Below are positions 44,865-51,936 of a DNA stretch of 64,000 nucleotides, piece by piece (the first letter of the stretch is position 1; every line of letters starts with the position of its first letter). The notes under the pieces are model-generated. The model did no database searches, was not told the origin of the DNA, and worked only from the letters and a program-made list of their open reading frames with translations. Made by a program: the position numbers and the translations under genes. Source of the DNA: Alphaproteobacteria bacterium HT1-32 (GTDB taxonomy: Bacteria > Pseudomonadota > Alphaproteobacteria > Rhodospirillales > HT1-32). The stretch is taken from the NCBI GenBank assembly GCA_009649675.1, contig WJPL01000004.1, positions 122,993 to 186,992 on the forward strand. The letters are read 5' to 3'.

Positions 44865-45938
44865 ATGGATCTCAGACTGGCAAGGCCGGATCAGGCCCGA
44901 CTGGATTTTGTTGAAGGACTGAAGGTTTTTGTGGCGAGCGATGTCGCCCCGGCACTACGGGTGGAATATGACGACTGGGTCAGCACAACAAAGCCGGATG
45001 AGGCAAAGCTGCGTGACCGGAATTTCATGAGCGAACGCTTCGAGCATGATCCGCTCTATCAGACATCCCGTGGTTTGCAGCGTCTCAGTCAGGAGGCCAT
45101 GTGGCGGGAGACCATCTCGGGTCTCGCAGCCCGCCGGGGCGAGATCGAGGCAGAACTCGACGCGCCATCAGATGCCCCGGGATCACTGACGCTGGACCCG
45201 TCGCTGGAGATGCCGCGCTATTACGATGCCAACGAATTCCATCTGCAACCCGGCAACTATCACCGCGATACGCTGTCCGGTCCGGTCTACGAGGTTGGGG
45301 TCGCCACCTACACCATGCACCGCTATGGCAAGGCAGGTGACGAAATGGGGCGTGCGCTGGTGGGTGCCCTGCCGAAACGTGACTACAAGCGCATCCTCTA
45401 TATGGGCTGCGGCCCGGCCTATAAATGCTATCCCCTCGTTGATGCATTCCCTGATGCAGAATTTCATGCCTGCGACCTCAGCGCCCCGATGCTGAAGTTC
45501 GCCCGTAACCGGGCTGCCGAACATGGCAAGGCGATTCATTTCAGCCAGCAGAACGCAGAAGACATGTCCTACCCGGAAGGCCATTTCGATCTGGTCTTCT
45601 GCAAGCTGCTGTTCCACGAAATGCCAACGAAGGCGGTTATCAACGCCGTCAATTCTGCCGCCCGCGTGCTGGCTCCCGGTGGCATTCTCGCCAATCTGGA
45701 ACTGCCAAGCTATGAAAGCCTCGACCCGTTCAGCGCCTATCTGATGGACTGGGATACGCTGAACAATGGCGAACCTTTCTGGCGGGCCTATCACGAAATG
45801 GATCTGGAAGGCGCCTATCGTGACGCCGGTCTGGAGGCGAAAACCATTGAAGCCTACAGCGAGTGGGGCGGTGCGAAGGGGAATTACATGGGCAAGTTCT
45901 CCTATCACGTCACCATGGGCGAAAAGACGGAGGCCTGA
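44865..45938 (+). CDS. SAM-dependent class I methyltransferase
   Basis: 357 residues. The C-terminal Rossmann methyltransferase fold (about 165-350) has motif I ILYMGCGPAYKCYPLVDAFP, acidic FHACDLS, motif IV FDLVFCKLLFHEM and AARVLAPGGILANLEL. The N-terminal 150 residues are helical and not recognised; they may gate the substrate. Shine-Dalgarno AGGAGAC. In an operon with demethylase- and dioxygenase-like enzymes it could methylate or transfer methyl from an intermediate, but this is inference. The small orphan gene follows after 4 bp. Confidence 0.85.
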   Translation: MDLRLARPDQARLDFVEGLKVFVASDVAPALRVEYDDWVSTTKPDEAKLRDRNFMSERFEHDPLYQTSRGLQRLSQEAMWRETISGLAARRGEIEAELDAPSDAPGSLTLDPSLEMPRYYDANEFHLQPGNYHRDTLSGPVYEVGVATYTMHRYGKAGDEMGRALVGALPKRDYKRILYMGCGPAYKCYPLVDAFPDAEFHACDLSAPMLKFARNRAAEHGKAIHFSQQNAEDMSYPEGHFDLVFCKLLFHEMPTKAVINAVNSAARVLAPGGILANLELPSYESLDPFSAYLMDWDTLNNGEPFWRAYHEMDLEGAYRDAGLEAKTIEAYSEWGGAKGNYMGKFSYHVTMGEKTEA

Positions 45939-45942
45939 GAGC

Positions 45943-46200
45943 ATGGCAACGAAGACTGACTATTTTGCAGATGTCGCCCAGACCGACCTGATGCGCGTCG
46001 TCGTGGCGCTGGCGACGGAGGTCTATGAACTCCGCGACCGCCAGCGTCTCACCGAAAGCCTGCTGACCGAACAGGGGCTGAAACTGGACGATCTCGACGC
46101 AAAGGCGGAACCGGCAGTCTATGAGGAAGACCGATTGCGGGAGCGCGATGCCTTTGTCGCCCGGGTTTTCGCCGCCATGAAAGACCCGGTGGGGGGATAG
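45943..46200 (+). CDS. Small uncharacterised protein, 85 aa
   Basis: 85 residues, acidic and helical, no Cys, no membrane segment or signal. It begins MATKTDYFADVAQ and contains a heptad-rich stretch (VALATEVYELRDRQRLTESL) suggesting a coiled coil and oligomer or partner binding. It is 4 bp after the methyltransferase stop with GAGAG upstream, so it is probably a partner of that enzyme. I do not recognise the family. It is the last gene of the plus-strand run, convergent with parE. Confidence 0.65.
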   Translation: MATKTDYFADVAQTDLMRVVVALATEVYELRDRQRLTESLLTEQGLKLDDLDAKAEPAVYEEDRLRERDAFVARVFAAMKDPVGG

Positions 46201-46203
46201 GGT

Positions 46204-46545
46204 TCAGGTCAGGAGGGCGAGAGCCGGGTTGTTACATCCATGTTGGACACGGACAATCAGGAGACTCTCCGGGTCTGAGATGTAGACAATGAGGTGCTTC
46301 TGGAAGGGATGAATTCGAACCACAGGTTCAAATTCCGGACGCTCTGGTGCGAGGAAAGGGTTTTCAGCTATCTGCTGGAAGCTTTTCTCAAGCCCGTTGA
46401 GATAGATTCGGCGTTGTTCTTTTCCCCATATCTGCTGGGTATAGAGACCGATCTCCCGGATGTCTTCCTGCGCTTTTCTGCTGATGCGATAAGGGCTGTT
46501 AACGGGCGTCAAGTTCGGTCTGGATCGCCTCCATACTGAAGTCAT
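46204..46545 (-). CDS. parE: ParE/RelE-superfamily toxin
   Basis: About 100-113 residues with the ParE fold: YRISRKAQEDIREIGLYTQQ near the N-terminus, then LEKSFQQIAENPFLAP and the C-terminal strand HLIVYISDPESLLIVRVQHG. ParE toxins poison DNA gyrase. The start is uncertain: an ATG at 46545 or, closer to the family N-terminus, a TTG at 46512. Either overlaps the parD stop (47 or 14 bp), as expected for a coupled pair. It is neutralised by the protein encoded at 46499-46732. Confidence 0.82.
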   Translation of the reverse strand: MTSVWRRSRPNLTPVNSPYRISRKAQEDIREIGLYTQQIWGKEQRRIYLNGLEKSFQQIAENPFLAPERPEFEPVVRIHPFQKHLIVYISDPESLLIVRVQHGCNNPALALLT

Positions 46546-46732
46546 CTGCGGTGCCGCTCTCAATCCCTTCGGTGATGGCGGTCTGAATCCTGGCGAGTTC
46601 TGCTGCCCGCGCCTGATCTTTTCGTATCAGGTCGCGTACATAGTCGCTGGCATTGCTATAACGCCCGGTTCGGGTCTGGGCCTCAACCCAGACCTTCATG
46701 GGATCAGGCAGAGAAACATTCATGGTTGCCAT
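46499..46732 (-). CDS. parD: ParD-type antitoxin (ribbon-helix-helix)
   Basis: 77 residues. N-terminal RHH DNA-binding part MNVSLPDPMKVWVEAQ then RYSNASDYVRDLIRKD, the classic ParD/CopG-like pattern; the C-terminal acidic tail (ESGTADDFSMEAIQTELDAR) binds toxin. The start is ATG 46732 with GGAG 6 nt upstream; the ATG two codons earlier abuts the Shine-Dalgarno and is unlikely. An inverted repeat spanning 46735-46799 includes this Shine-Dalgarno and is probably the autoregulatory operator. Confidence 0.88.
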   Translation of the reverse strand: MATMNVSLPDPMKVWVEAQTRTGRYSNASDYVRDLIRKDQARAAELARIQTAITEGIESGTADDFSMEAIQTELDAR

Positions 46733-46734
46733 CA

Positions 46735-46799
46735 GCATCTCCTTTTTCTGAATTTGACATAGATTGGCAAAGTTTGTCAAATTCGGGAAAAGGAGATGC
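46735..46799. repeat. 25-bp inverted repeat at the parDE promoter
   Basis: The arms at 46735-46759 and 46775-46799 match at 23 of 25 positions around a 15-nt spacer. The inner 10 bp GAATTTGACA/TGTCAAATTC are perfect. The arm nearer parD contains its AGGAG Shine-Dalgarno; the other arm ends 6 bp from the stop of the UGSC gene. It is the likely ParD operator, and in read-through RNA it would hide the parD ribosome binding site. Confidence 0.7.
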
Positions 46800-46805
46800 C
46801 AGCTC

Positions 46806-47324
46806 TCAGCTCTTACAGACTGCTTCCAGAATATCCCTGATCGACTGGTCGGCGAAGGCGTGCAGTTCCTCTGTCGTCTTGTTCTGCATCGGATGCGGCA
46901 CGTAGATTGATGCTGCATCGAGACCGATGGCGGCTTTCTGGGAATCAAAGGCGTCGCGGAACTCCTCCGTCAGGATGCTGACGCCGGGGATGCCGCGTTT
47001 GTCCAGATCATTCAGGTCATGCAAACTGCACGACGTGCATGACCCTCAGTCGGACAGGGCGACGACGACGGCGTCACAGGTACCGGCGATCTCGGTAATC
47101 ATCTCGGGCGGGGCGACGCGGGTGTTGGTCGGTTTTTTGAAACGCCGCGTTGCAACACCCCGCTCAGTACAGAGCTGTTCCAGCCGGTCGATGAACTCAT
47201 CGCCGCGCATCTTGCCGATATCCATCAGGGCAAGGGTCTTTCCGTCAAATCCCGCAAGCGGTGACGTGCGGTCCCGCAGCAGGGATGTTGCCTCACCGGT
47301 CGGGTCTCTCAGTGTTACAGCCAT
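46806..47324 (-). CDS. UGSC-family selenoprotein with in-frame TGA (Sec93)
   Basis: Reading from ATG 47324 (GGGAG about 8 nt upstream) gives 92 codons, a TGA at 47048-47046, then 79 more codons in the same frame to 46806: 172 residues if TGA is decoded. The codons after TGA give G-S-C-T-S-C-S, so the site reads U-G-S-C, the defining motif of the (U/C)GSC family found in marine selenoproteomes. Sequence on both sides fits the family: DAVVVALSD before, and LHDLNDLDKRGIPGVSILTE after. A hairpin of bacterial SECIS geometry follows. It is probably a redox-active protein with U93 and C96 (and C99). The upstream thioredoxin-fusion gene overlaps by 10 bp. Without Sec decoding it would be a broken gene; the family match argues against that. 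Confidence 0.85.
47016..47034 (-). promoter_or_regulatory. Candidate bacterial SECIS hairpin
   Basis: The minus-strand RNA GUCGUGCA GUU UGCAUGAC forms an 8-bp stem (one G-U) with a 3-nt loop beginning with G. The loop lies 19 nt after the UGA, within the range reported for bacterial SECIS elements. An alternative 9-bp stem GGUCAUGCA/UGCAUGACC with a 12-nt loop is also possible. Confidence 0.6.
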
Positions 47325-48769
47325 GGTTTTATCTCCCGTGTTACAGTTTTTGACTCGTGGCGGAACCGGCCGCCCGTCCAGCCGGCGCAGATGGCGGAGA
47401 ACAATCCGGCCTGTCCGCCGGCATGCACAATCTGCAATCCTTCCGGCCAGAATTTGTCGACCATGTCGTCCAGTCTGTCTGGGCTGACGCCTTCTCCGAT
47501 GCCATGGGCACCCTGAACAACATCGCTGCCCGGTCGCCGCAGGGCGTCGTGCAGGGCGGTTGTGATGCGGTCGCGATCCCATCCGGCGTTGCGGTAAATC
47601 GCATAATGTTCGGGCACCAGCACCAGCATGGCGTTGGTGAACTCGCAAAGCTTCCAGTTGCCAACAGCCATCAGCGACCGGGCGAGGGACCGGGTCAGCT
47701 GCTCCGGGGTGCGGGATCGCTGGTCGACAAAGCCCTGTATGCCGTCGCCCTGAAACAGGGTCACCGTATCCGTATCCGGATCGAAACCACGTGAGACATT
47801 CAGCGGGGTCCAGCTCGGATCCTGCTCGTTCTCGGCAAAGCAGAAGGTGAATTTACCCGGTCCGCCAAGAACAGCCCTGTCGAGCTCGCCGGGGCGACCG
47901 CCGCCAACGTTTCGAATGATTAATTGGAGCGCCCGTCCGATCGTGGCATTGGCCCGGTTGCCCTGACCGAGACAGTTAATCCCTGAATTCATGCCGATCT
48001 TGCGGGTGATGGGACCATTGACGACAAGGATGGGAGAGGAAAAGCAGGTGGTGCAGAGAACACCATGCATGGTGGCTTCCGGCTGCAGGGCCGCGTCGAG
48101 CGCAGCCAGAATTACCGGCATATATTCCGGTCGTGCGCCCGCCATGACGGCATTAATGGCAACTTTCTCAACCGTGATCGGGGTCAGGTTCGGGGGAACT
48201 TCTCCCAGAATTTCGTCAGGCTTGCGGCTGGTGCCGCCCAGCATGCGGATGATCCGGGAATCGGTTGGCGGCACAACGGGCAGGCCGTCTGTCCAGCCCC
48301 GGTCATAGCAGGCTTCGGCGTCATCATCCCAGTCGCCGAGCGGGACAGGACGCGCCGCAATATTACTGTCGCCATAGCGTTCCATCAGGATTTCCCAGGC
48401 ACCGGGGTCGCGCGAACGCGATCCGCATCCCGGCCGCTGATCCGGGAGGTCAGGGGCAAGGTTTTGCTGCCCGGTCAGTTCTTCCCAGTCAGCCCTGTGC
48501 CATCCGTAGGTTCTGGCGACCTCCTGTCCGTTCCGGAAACGGATGACGGTTGGTACCACCTCGATGTCGTGACGAAACGAGAGCTCCAGGGATCTGTCAT
48601 CAAGACTGCGAAGGCCGGCCGGAAAGGCTGGGTCGTCCTGAGAAATGACGGTCAGGTCTGGCAACTGCCGGTCCAGGGCGCGGAGGACAGGCTGAACCAT
48701 CACACAGGTTTCACAGCCAGCCTTGACGAATACAACCAGGCCGTCGCCGGGCAGTCCTGTCTGTTTCAT
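47315..48769 (-). CDS. Thioredoxin domain fused to large UGSC-associated domain
   Basis: 484 residues, cytoplasmic. Residues 1-95 are thioredoxin-like: strand LVVFVKAG, redox pair Cys19-x-x-Cys22 (CETC), cis-Pro region VVPTVIRFRNGQEVA. A linker with RPGCGSRSRDPG (about 112-123) leads to a roughly 350-residue domain of unknown function with GWTDGLPVVPPT, EKVAINAVMAGARPEYMPVI and a second CxxC (CTTC, 239-242). I know this large domain only as a companion of UGSC proteins. The start ATG has AGGAGG. It overlaps the selenoprotein gene by 10 bp, so the two are probably translated together, and the thioredoxin domain may recycle the oxidised Sec. Confidence 0.82.
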   Translation of the reverse strand: MKQTGLPGDGLVVFVKAGCETCVMVQPVLRALDRQLPDLTVISQDDPAFPAGLRSLDDRSLELSFRHDIEVVPTVIRFRNGQEVARTYGWHRADWEELTGQQNLAPDLPDQRPGCGSRSRDPGAWEILMERYGDSNIAARPVPLGDWDDDAEACYDRGWTDGLPVVPPTDSRIIRMLGGTSRKPDEILGEVPPNLTPITVEKVAINAVMAGARPEYMPVILAALDAALQPEATMHGVLCTTCFSSPILVVNGPITRKIGMNSGINCLGQGNRANATIGRALQLIIRNVGGGRPGELDRAVLGGPGKFTFCFAENEQDPSWTPLNVSRGFDPDTDTVTLFQGDGIQGFVDQRSRTPEQLTRSLARSLMAVGNWKLCEFTNAMLVLVPEHYAIYRNAGWDRDRITTALHDALRRPGSDVVQGAHGIGEGVSPDRLDDMVDKFWPEGLQIVHAGGQAGLFSAICAGWTGGRFRHESKTVTREIKPWL

Positions 48770-48795
48770 CTTCGCCTCCTGAAAGTTTAGATTGA

Positions 48796-48884
48796 TATAT
48801 TAATTAATCAGGAAGGTTTGTCGAATCTATTAAAATCTGGGAAAAATTCGCTAAATTCATTAAGCTGGCCAGATTATTAATATA
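48796..48884. promoter_or_regulatory. AT-rich divergent promoter region with 9-bp inverted repeat
   Basis: TATATTAAT (48796-48804) and ATTAATATA (48876-48884) are perfect inverted repeats 71 bp apart in the gap between the thioredoxin-fusion gene and the GntR gene. They could bind the FCD-GntR regulator at both ends. Evidence is positional only. Confidence 0.35.
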
Positions 48885-48903
48885 CCAGATGATTGTACGG
48901 ACC

Positions 48904-49584
48904 ATGGAACAAAAGCTTGCGACAACTGTCCCGGCTGTCGGGCAACCGGCGCTGACGAAGCCTGTCATTGCTGATCTGATACGTGACCGGATCATCGCCG
49001 GGCGGCTGGCGATGGGAGAGCGGATTGCGGACAAGCAACTGGCGGCTGACCTTGGTGTCAGCCGGACACCAGTACGTGAGGCATTGTTGCAGCTTCAGTC
49101 GGAAGGGCTGGTTGAGATAAAGCCGCAAAGCGGAACATTTGTCTTTGATCTGACGGCTGCGGATATCGCAGAGATCTGCGCACTCCGGGTCATTCTGGAA
49201 ACAGGTGCGATCCGTTCACTGCTGGCGAATGAGATGAAAGAGGCGCTGGCCAGGCTGGGGTTGATTGTGGGCCAGGCGGCACTGGCGCTTGAGGACGGCG
49301 ACATGGCGCAATGCGATGCGCTGGACTGGCAGTTCCACGAAAGCCTGATTGCGGCGACGGGTAATCAGTACCTGATCCGGGCCTATCGCGGCATCTCCTC
49401 CCAACTGCGTGCCTTGCGTCAGCGAATGCCGCGGGATGCAGATCGCATCGCACAGGCCATTGCACAGCATCGTCGCATCGTTGATCTCTGCGCCGCCGGT
49501 CGTGTGGATGGGGCGGTGGCACAGATATCAGGCCATGTTGGCAATGTTGAACGGCTGCTGACAGCCATCGGAGAGACCGGCTGA
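48904..49584 (+). CDS. GntR-family regulator, FCD (FadR) type
   Basis: 226 residues from ATG 48904; an ATG at 48889 is also possible, neither with a good Shine-Dalgarno. The winged HTH reads VIADLIRDRIIAGRLAMGER and GVSRTPVREALLQLQSEGLV; the all-helical FCD domain (about 90-215) ends in IAQHRRIVDLCAAGRVDGAV with the expected His. It is divergent from the UGSC operon across 119 bp, so it is the best candidate to regulate that operon. Confidence 0.88.
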   Translation: MEQKLATTVPAVGQPALTKPVIADLIRDRIIAGRLAMGERIADKQLAADLGVSRTPVREALLQLQSEGLVEIKPQSGTFVFDLTAADIAEICALRVILETGAIRSLLANEMKEALARLGLIVGQAALALEDGDMAQCDALDWQFHESLIAATGNQYLIRAYRGISSQLRALRQRMPRDADRIAQAIAQHRRIVDLCAAGRVDGAVAQISGHVGNVERLLTAIGETG

Positions 49585-49624
49585 GTTCCGGCGCAATGGT
49601 AAGTGACTGGCAGGGCTGTCCTCA

Positions 49625-49662
49625 CCTCATGTCATTCCATCGTGTTGCGGAATGACATGAGG
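49625..49662. terminator. Perfect 14-bp hairpin between convergent genes
   Basis: CCTCATGTCATTCC (49625-49638) is exactly complementary to 49649-49662 with a 10-nt loop, between the GntR gene and the alpha/beta hydrolase gene. It is probably a bidirectional transcription barrier, though no T-run follows in either direction. The GTCATTCC core also resembles dispersed REP-like repeats. Confidence 0.55.
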
Positions 49663-49684
49663 GATGGTGTCGGGGAAGGGAAGT

Positions 49685-50518
49685 CTAGGTTCCCAGAAAC
49701 CGGTTAAACGCGGCTGTCGTTTCCGCCAGTGTCTCTTCCGTGCGAATTCCCGGCAGCGCCTGATATTCGGCGTGGGGGAGGATGCCGCGGGCTTCTTCCA
49801 GGACCGGGAATACCATGTCGGTGGTGGCGAAGGTAATCAGGGTGGGCTGGGTGATCTTCGGCACATTGACGGCCATCGGATAGCGGAAGGCGGCGCGGTA
49901 GGATTTGTGGTAGGTGGTCAGGCCCTTCATGACCTCCACGAACTTGTCATGCAGGAACTCGGCTGACGGCAGGTCGAGGGGGACACGATGTTCCTTGTCC
50001 TTCTTGAACCAGGGGAAATAAATGTACTGGTCTCGGGCGAAGTGCCAGCCCCACATCACCTGCAGACCAAGCTGATCCGGCTTCATCTCCGGGGCGTAGG
50101 TCTTCAGGATTTCATCGAGTTCATCCGGGGTATAGAGGCCGAATCCGTCGAGGATGACCTTGCGGACCCGGTCTGGCCAGTTCAGTGCCAGACAGGTCGC
50201 CATGCGGGCACCGGTATGGGTGCCATAGAAATCAGCCTGCTGAATGCCGAGACTGTCCATCATGCCGATGACCGCAGCAGCATAGTCGGCGATTTCCGGC
50301 TGCACGCCTTCCGGGGGCATGGAATCACCGTTGCCCATGGTGTCCGGGGCGATGACATGGCGGCTGTCGCCGAGGCTGCCGATCACCGGTTCCAGCATCT
50401 TCGAGGAACCGGGGGAGGCATGCATCATGATCAGGGGCGTACCCTCTGGTTTGCCGGCGGTACGATAGTGGATCTGGCCACGATCCAGGTCGGCAAAGCC
50501 GCGTCTTACAGTCGCCAT
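49685..50518 (-). CDS. Alpha/beta-hydrolase-fold protein with His at the nucleophile elbow
   Basis: 277 residues from ATG 50518; the earlier ATG at 50527 sits almost on the GGGAG. The oxyanion region is IMMHASPGSSKML and GDSRHVIAPDTMGNGDS is the next conserved block. At the nucleophile elbow the sequence is YGTHTGARMA, so the G-x-S-x-G Ser is His101. It may be a non-hydrolytic or atypical member. It is last in an operon with class II aldolase, AtzG-like and amidase genes (gap 23 bp), suggesting ring- or amide-cleavage chemistry. The substrate is unknown. Confidence 0.83.
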   Translation of the reverse strand: MATVRRGFADLDRGQIHYRTAGKPEGTPLIMMHASPGSSKMLEPVIGSLGDSRHVIAPDTMGNGDSMPPEGVQPEIADYAAAVIGMMDSLGIQQADFYGTHTGARMATCLALNWPDRVRKVILDGFGLYTPDELDEILKTYAPEMKPDQLGLQVMWGWHFARDQYIYFPWFKKDKEHRVPLDLPSAEFLHDKFVEVMKGLTTYHKSYRAAFRYPMAVNVPKITQPTLITFATTDMVFPVLEEARGILPHAEYQALPGIRTEETLAETTAAFNRFLGT

Positions 50519-50541
50519 TGTCTGCATTCTCCCTTTGAGGA

Positions 50542-51936
50542 CTAATCAATCGGTCGTTTGTCGAATTCCGGCGTTGCCCGCTCATAGGCGCTGGCTCCGC
50601 GCAGCACTGTTGCATCATCCAGCATGGCACCGCTGATCTGGAAGGCCATCGGCATGCCGGCTTTCGAGAAGCCGCAGCGCACGGAAGCACAGGGCACGCC
50701 GGCGATGTTGGCCGGGGCTGTGATCAGCGGTGAATTGAGGAAATAGAACGGTTTGATCTCTTTCACGACCGGTGGGTCACCCAGCATACCGGGATAGATC
50801 AGCAGGTCGACGCGGGTCATCAGCTTTGCTGTTGCCAGTGCCAGTTCGCGACGGGTCTTCTGGGCGTTGATATAATCGGCTGCCCGGATAAAGGCCCCCA
50901 TGCTGATGCGCGAGCGGGTGAAACTGGTATAATTCTCAGGCTGTTCCTGCAGCCATTTTTCATGAATGGCGTAGGCCTCCGACATCATGATGACGGAGTT
51001 GGCGACCGTGAAGTCCCAGAGATCGGGCAGAGTGACATCAATGATTTCAGCGCCCAGCGCACGATAGACCTCCAGCGCATCGGTGGTGGCCTTGCGATGC
51101 TCCTCCGAGATGGCGGAAAGTTTGGAGAAATTCGTGACATAACCGATCCGTAAACCTTTCAGGTCACCGGTCAGGGCAGCGGTACAATCCGGTGCCGGGG
51201 CATTCAGGCTGGTAGGGTGTTCAGGGTCATGACCTGAAAGAACATCCAGCATCAGGGCGCAATCTTCCGATGTGCGGGCCATCGGGCCGGTATGGTCGAG
51301 TGAGCCGGAGAGGGGGAATACACCCCGCAGACTGACCCGGCCATAGCTGGGCTTGATCCCGGCGGTACCACAAAAGGCCGCAGGAATGCGGATTGATCCG
51401 CCGGTATCCGTGCCCATGGCTGCGGGGATAAGACCGGCAGCGAGTGCAACCCCGGCGCCACTACTGGAACCACCGGCATAGCGTTCCGGATTCCAGGGGT
51501 TGCGGGCATGGGGGACCAGTCCGTCGCCGGACGGCCCGCCAAGGCAAAACTCGGTGTTCTCCAGCTTGCCCATCAGTACGGCACCTGCCGCCCGCAATTT
51601 CGTCCAGGCGACGGCATCGGTTGCCGGCACACGGTCTGACGTTACCCGCGAACAGACGGTGGTCCGGATGCCCGCCGTGTCATAGGCGTCTTTCAGCCCG
51701 ACCGGAATGCCATGCAGGGGACCGCGATACTTCCCGGCAGCGATTTCTTCGTCAGCTTCCTTCGCCTGCTGTTCGGCAATGTCGAATGTCGGGGTGATGA
51801 AGGATTTGCAGCGATCATCCAGGTTTGTGATCCGGCCGATCAGTGTCCGGGTCAGTTCCAGTGACGACAGCTTGCGGCCTTTAAGCAGCCCTGCCAGTTC
51901 GGCAACGGACTTATAATGAAGAGGGGCGTCGCTCAT
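50542..51936 (-). CDS. Amidase (GatA/amidase-signature family)
   Basis: 464 residues, cytoplasmic, hydrolyses an amide with a Ser-cisSer-Lys triad. Lys is in IPVGLKDAYD, the cis-Ser in YAGGSSSGAG, and the nucleophile Ser in GTDTGGSIRIPAAFCG. Its start overlaps the stop of the 73-aa AtzG-like gene by 4 bp. In allophanate/biuret and oxamate-type pathways an AtzG- or HpxX-like small subunit pairs with such an amidase, and the same is inferred here. Confidence 0.92.
   Translation of the reverse strand: MSDAPLHYKSVAELAGLLKGRKLSSLELTRTLIGRITNLDDRCKSFITPTFDIAEQQAKEADEEIAAGKYRGPLHGIPVGLKDAYDTAGIRTTVCSRVTSDRVPATDAVAWTKLRAAGAVLMGKLENTEFCLGGPSGDGLVPHARNPWNPERYAGGSSSGAGVALAAGLIPAAMGTDTGGSIRIPAAFCGTAGIKPSYGRVSLRGVFPLSGSLDHTGPMARTSEDCALMLDVLSGHDPEHPTSLNAPAPDCTAALTGDLKGLRIGYVTNFSKLSAISEEHRKATTDALEVYRALGAEIIDVTLPDLWDFTVANSVIMMSEAYAIHEKWLQEQPENYTSFTRSRISMGAFIRAADYINAQKTRRELALATAKLMTRVDLLIYPGMLGDPPVVKEIKPFYFLNSPLITAPANIAGVPCASVRCGFSKAGMPMAFQISGAMLDDATVLRGASAYERATPEFDKRPID

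Noticed and set aside
46806..47024. A stand-alone 72-residue gene starting at a TTG
   Set aside because: It has no start signal, and its frame joins the upstream reading frame through the TGA; it is the C-terminal part of the UGSC protein.
47046..47324. UGSC gene as a nonsense-mutated pseudogene
   Set aside because: The stop falls exactly on the motif position where Sec is expected, no other disruption exists, and a SECIS-like hairpin follows. Kept only as the alternative explanation.
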